In this document: in pieces, positions 17,576 to 17,687 of the stretch
Layout: each line of letters starts with the position of its first letter
Position numbering within the stretch: the first letter of the stretch is position 1
Origin: Bryobacteraceae bacterium
GTDB lineage: Bacteria > Acidobacteriota > Terriglobia > Bryobacterales > Bryobacteraceae
NCBI GenBank assembly: GCA_025929455.1
Contig: JAICMB010000011.1
Span: 1 to 17,687, forward strand
Length of the DNA stretch: 17,687 bases
Reading direction: 5' to 3'
The notes under the pieces: generated by a model
What the model was told of the DNA's origin: nothing
Database searches by the model: none
The model's input: only the letters and a program-made list of their open reading frames with translations
Made by a program: the position numbers and the translations under genes

Positions 17576-17687
17576 ATGGCGGATTCGTTTGAGCTAGAAA
17601 TCGCGTCCCCGGACCGCCTGCTCGTGCGCGAGCGGGCGAAGCGCGCGCAGGTGCCCGGCCGCGACGGCTACATGGGGATCTTACCGG
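17576..17687 (+). CDS. atpC: F1 ATP synthase subunit epsilon, 5' part
   Basis: Only the first 37 codons lie in the window. They read MADSFELEIASPDRLLVRER, then a basic stretch and PGRDGYMGILP. This is the N-terminal beta-sandwich start of epsilon, with the L-x-I-x-(S/T)-P-x-x and G-x-x-G-x-(M/L)-x-(I/L)-L-P pattern of the family. Epsilon caps the gamma foot and can inhibit ATP hydrolysis. The gene runs off the end of the window. Its position right after atpD is the usual order. Confidence 0.93.
   Translation, partial: MADSFELEIASPDRLLVRERAKRAQVPGRDGYMGILP

Overview
The window is GC-rich, gene-dense bacterial chromosome. Every confident gene lies on the + strand. It holds a complete Tol-Pal envelope operon and most of an F-type ATP synthase operon with two different b subunits. 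Between them are a split LigD-type end-joining module and a two-gene sugar-modification pair. The diderm Tol-Pal genes, the Pal lipoprotein with an extra Ig-like domain between polyproline linkers, the b/b' pair and the hairpin repeats suggest an Acidobacteriota member (Solibacter/Bryobacter-like). That taxonomic placement is inference and was not tested by any search.

Positions 1-606 carry no convincing gene. About 415 bp are degenerate repeats built from a GGCAG/CTGCC hairpin and T-rich tracts, followed by a terminator-like stem-loop. Positions 607-5800 are tolQ, tolR, a short TonB-type TolA equivalent, tolB, pal and cpoB. The first four are translationally coupled or nearly so. Together they encode the inner-membrane motor, the periplasmic linker and propeller, the peptidoglycan-binding lipoprotein and the CpoB coordinator. 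xseA (5837-7321) follows in the same frame as cpoB, without an adjacent xseB.

A tandem double hairpin (7337-7408) separates xseA from the repair module: a LigD polymerase/primase-domain protein (7523-8491) overlapping an ATP-dependent DNA ligase (8475-9509). No Ku gene and no 3'-phosphoesterase domain are visible. A short intergenic stretch with clustered CTAG motifs leads to a WbqC-family protein (9607-10326). A WecE-type sugar-nucleotide aminotransferase follows (10367-11569), its assignment resting on close similarity to E. coli WecE, including Lys181.

The 415-bp gap at 11570-11984 holds a possible minus-strand membrane-protein remnant and a weak promoter candidate. It is followed by b', b, delta, alpha, gamma, beta and the start of epsilon, which is cut by the window edge. 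Subunits a and c are not upstream, so the F0 genes must be split between loci.

I see no clear new defence, mobile or biosynthetic system. The least explained items are the upstream repeat array, the tandem hairpins, the Ig-containing Pal, and the isolated wbqC-wecE pair beside a decayed gene.
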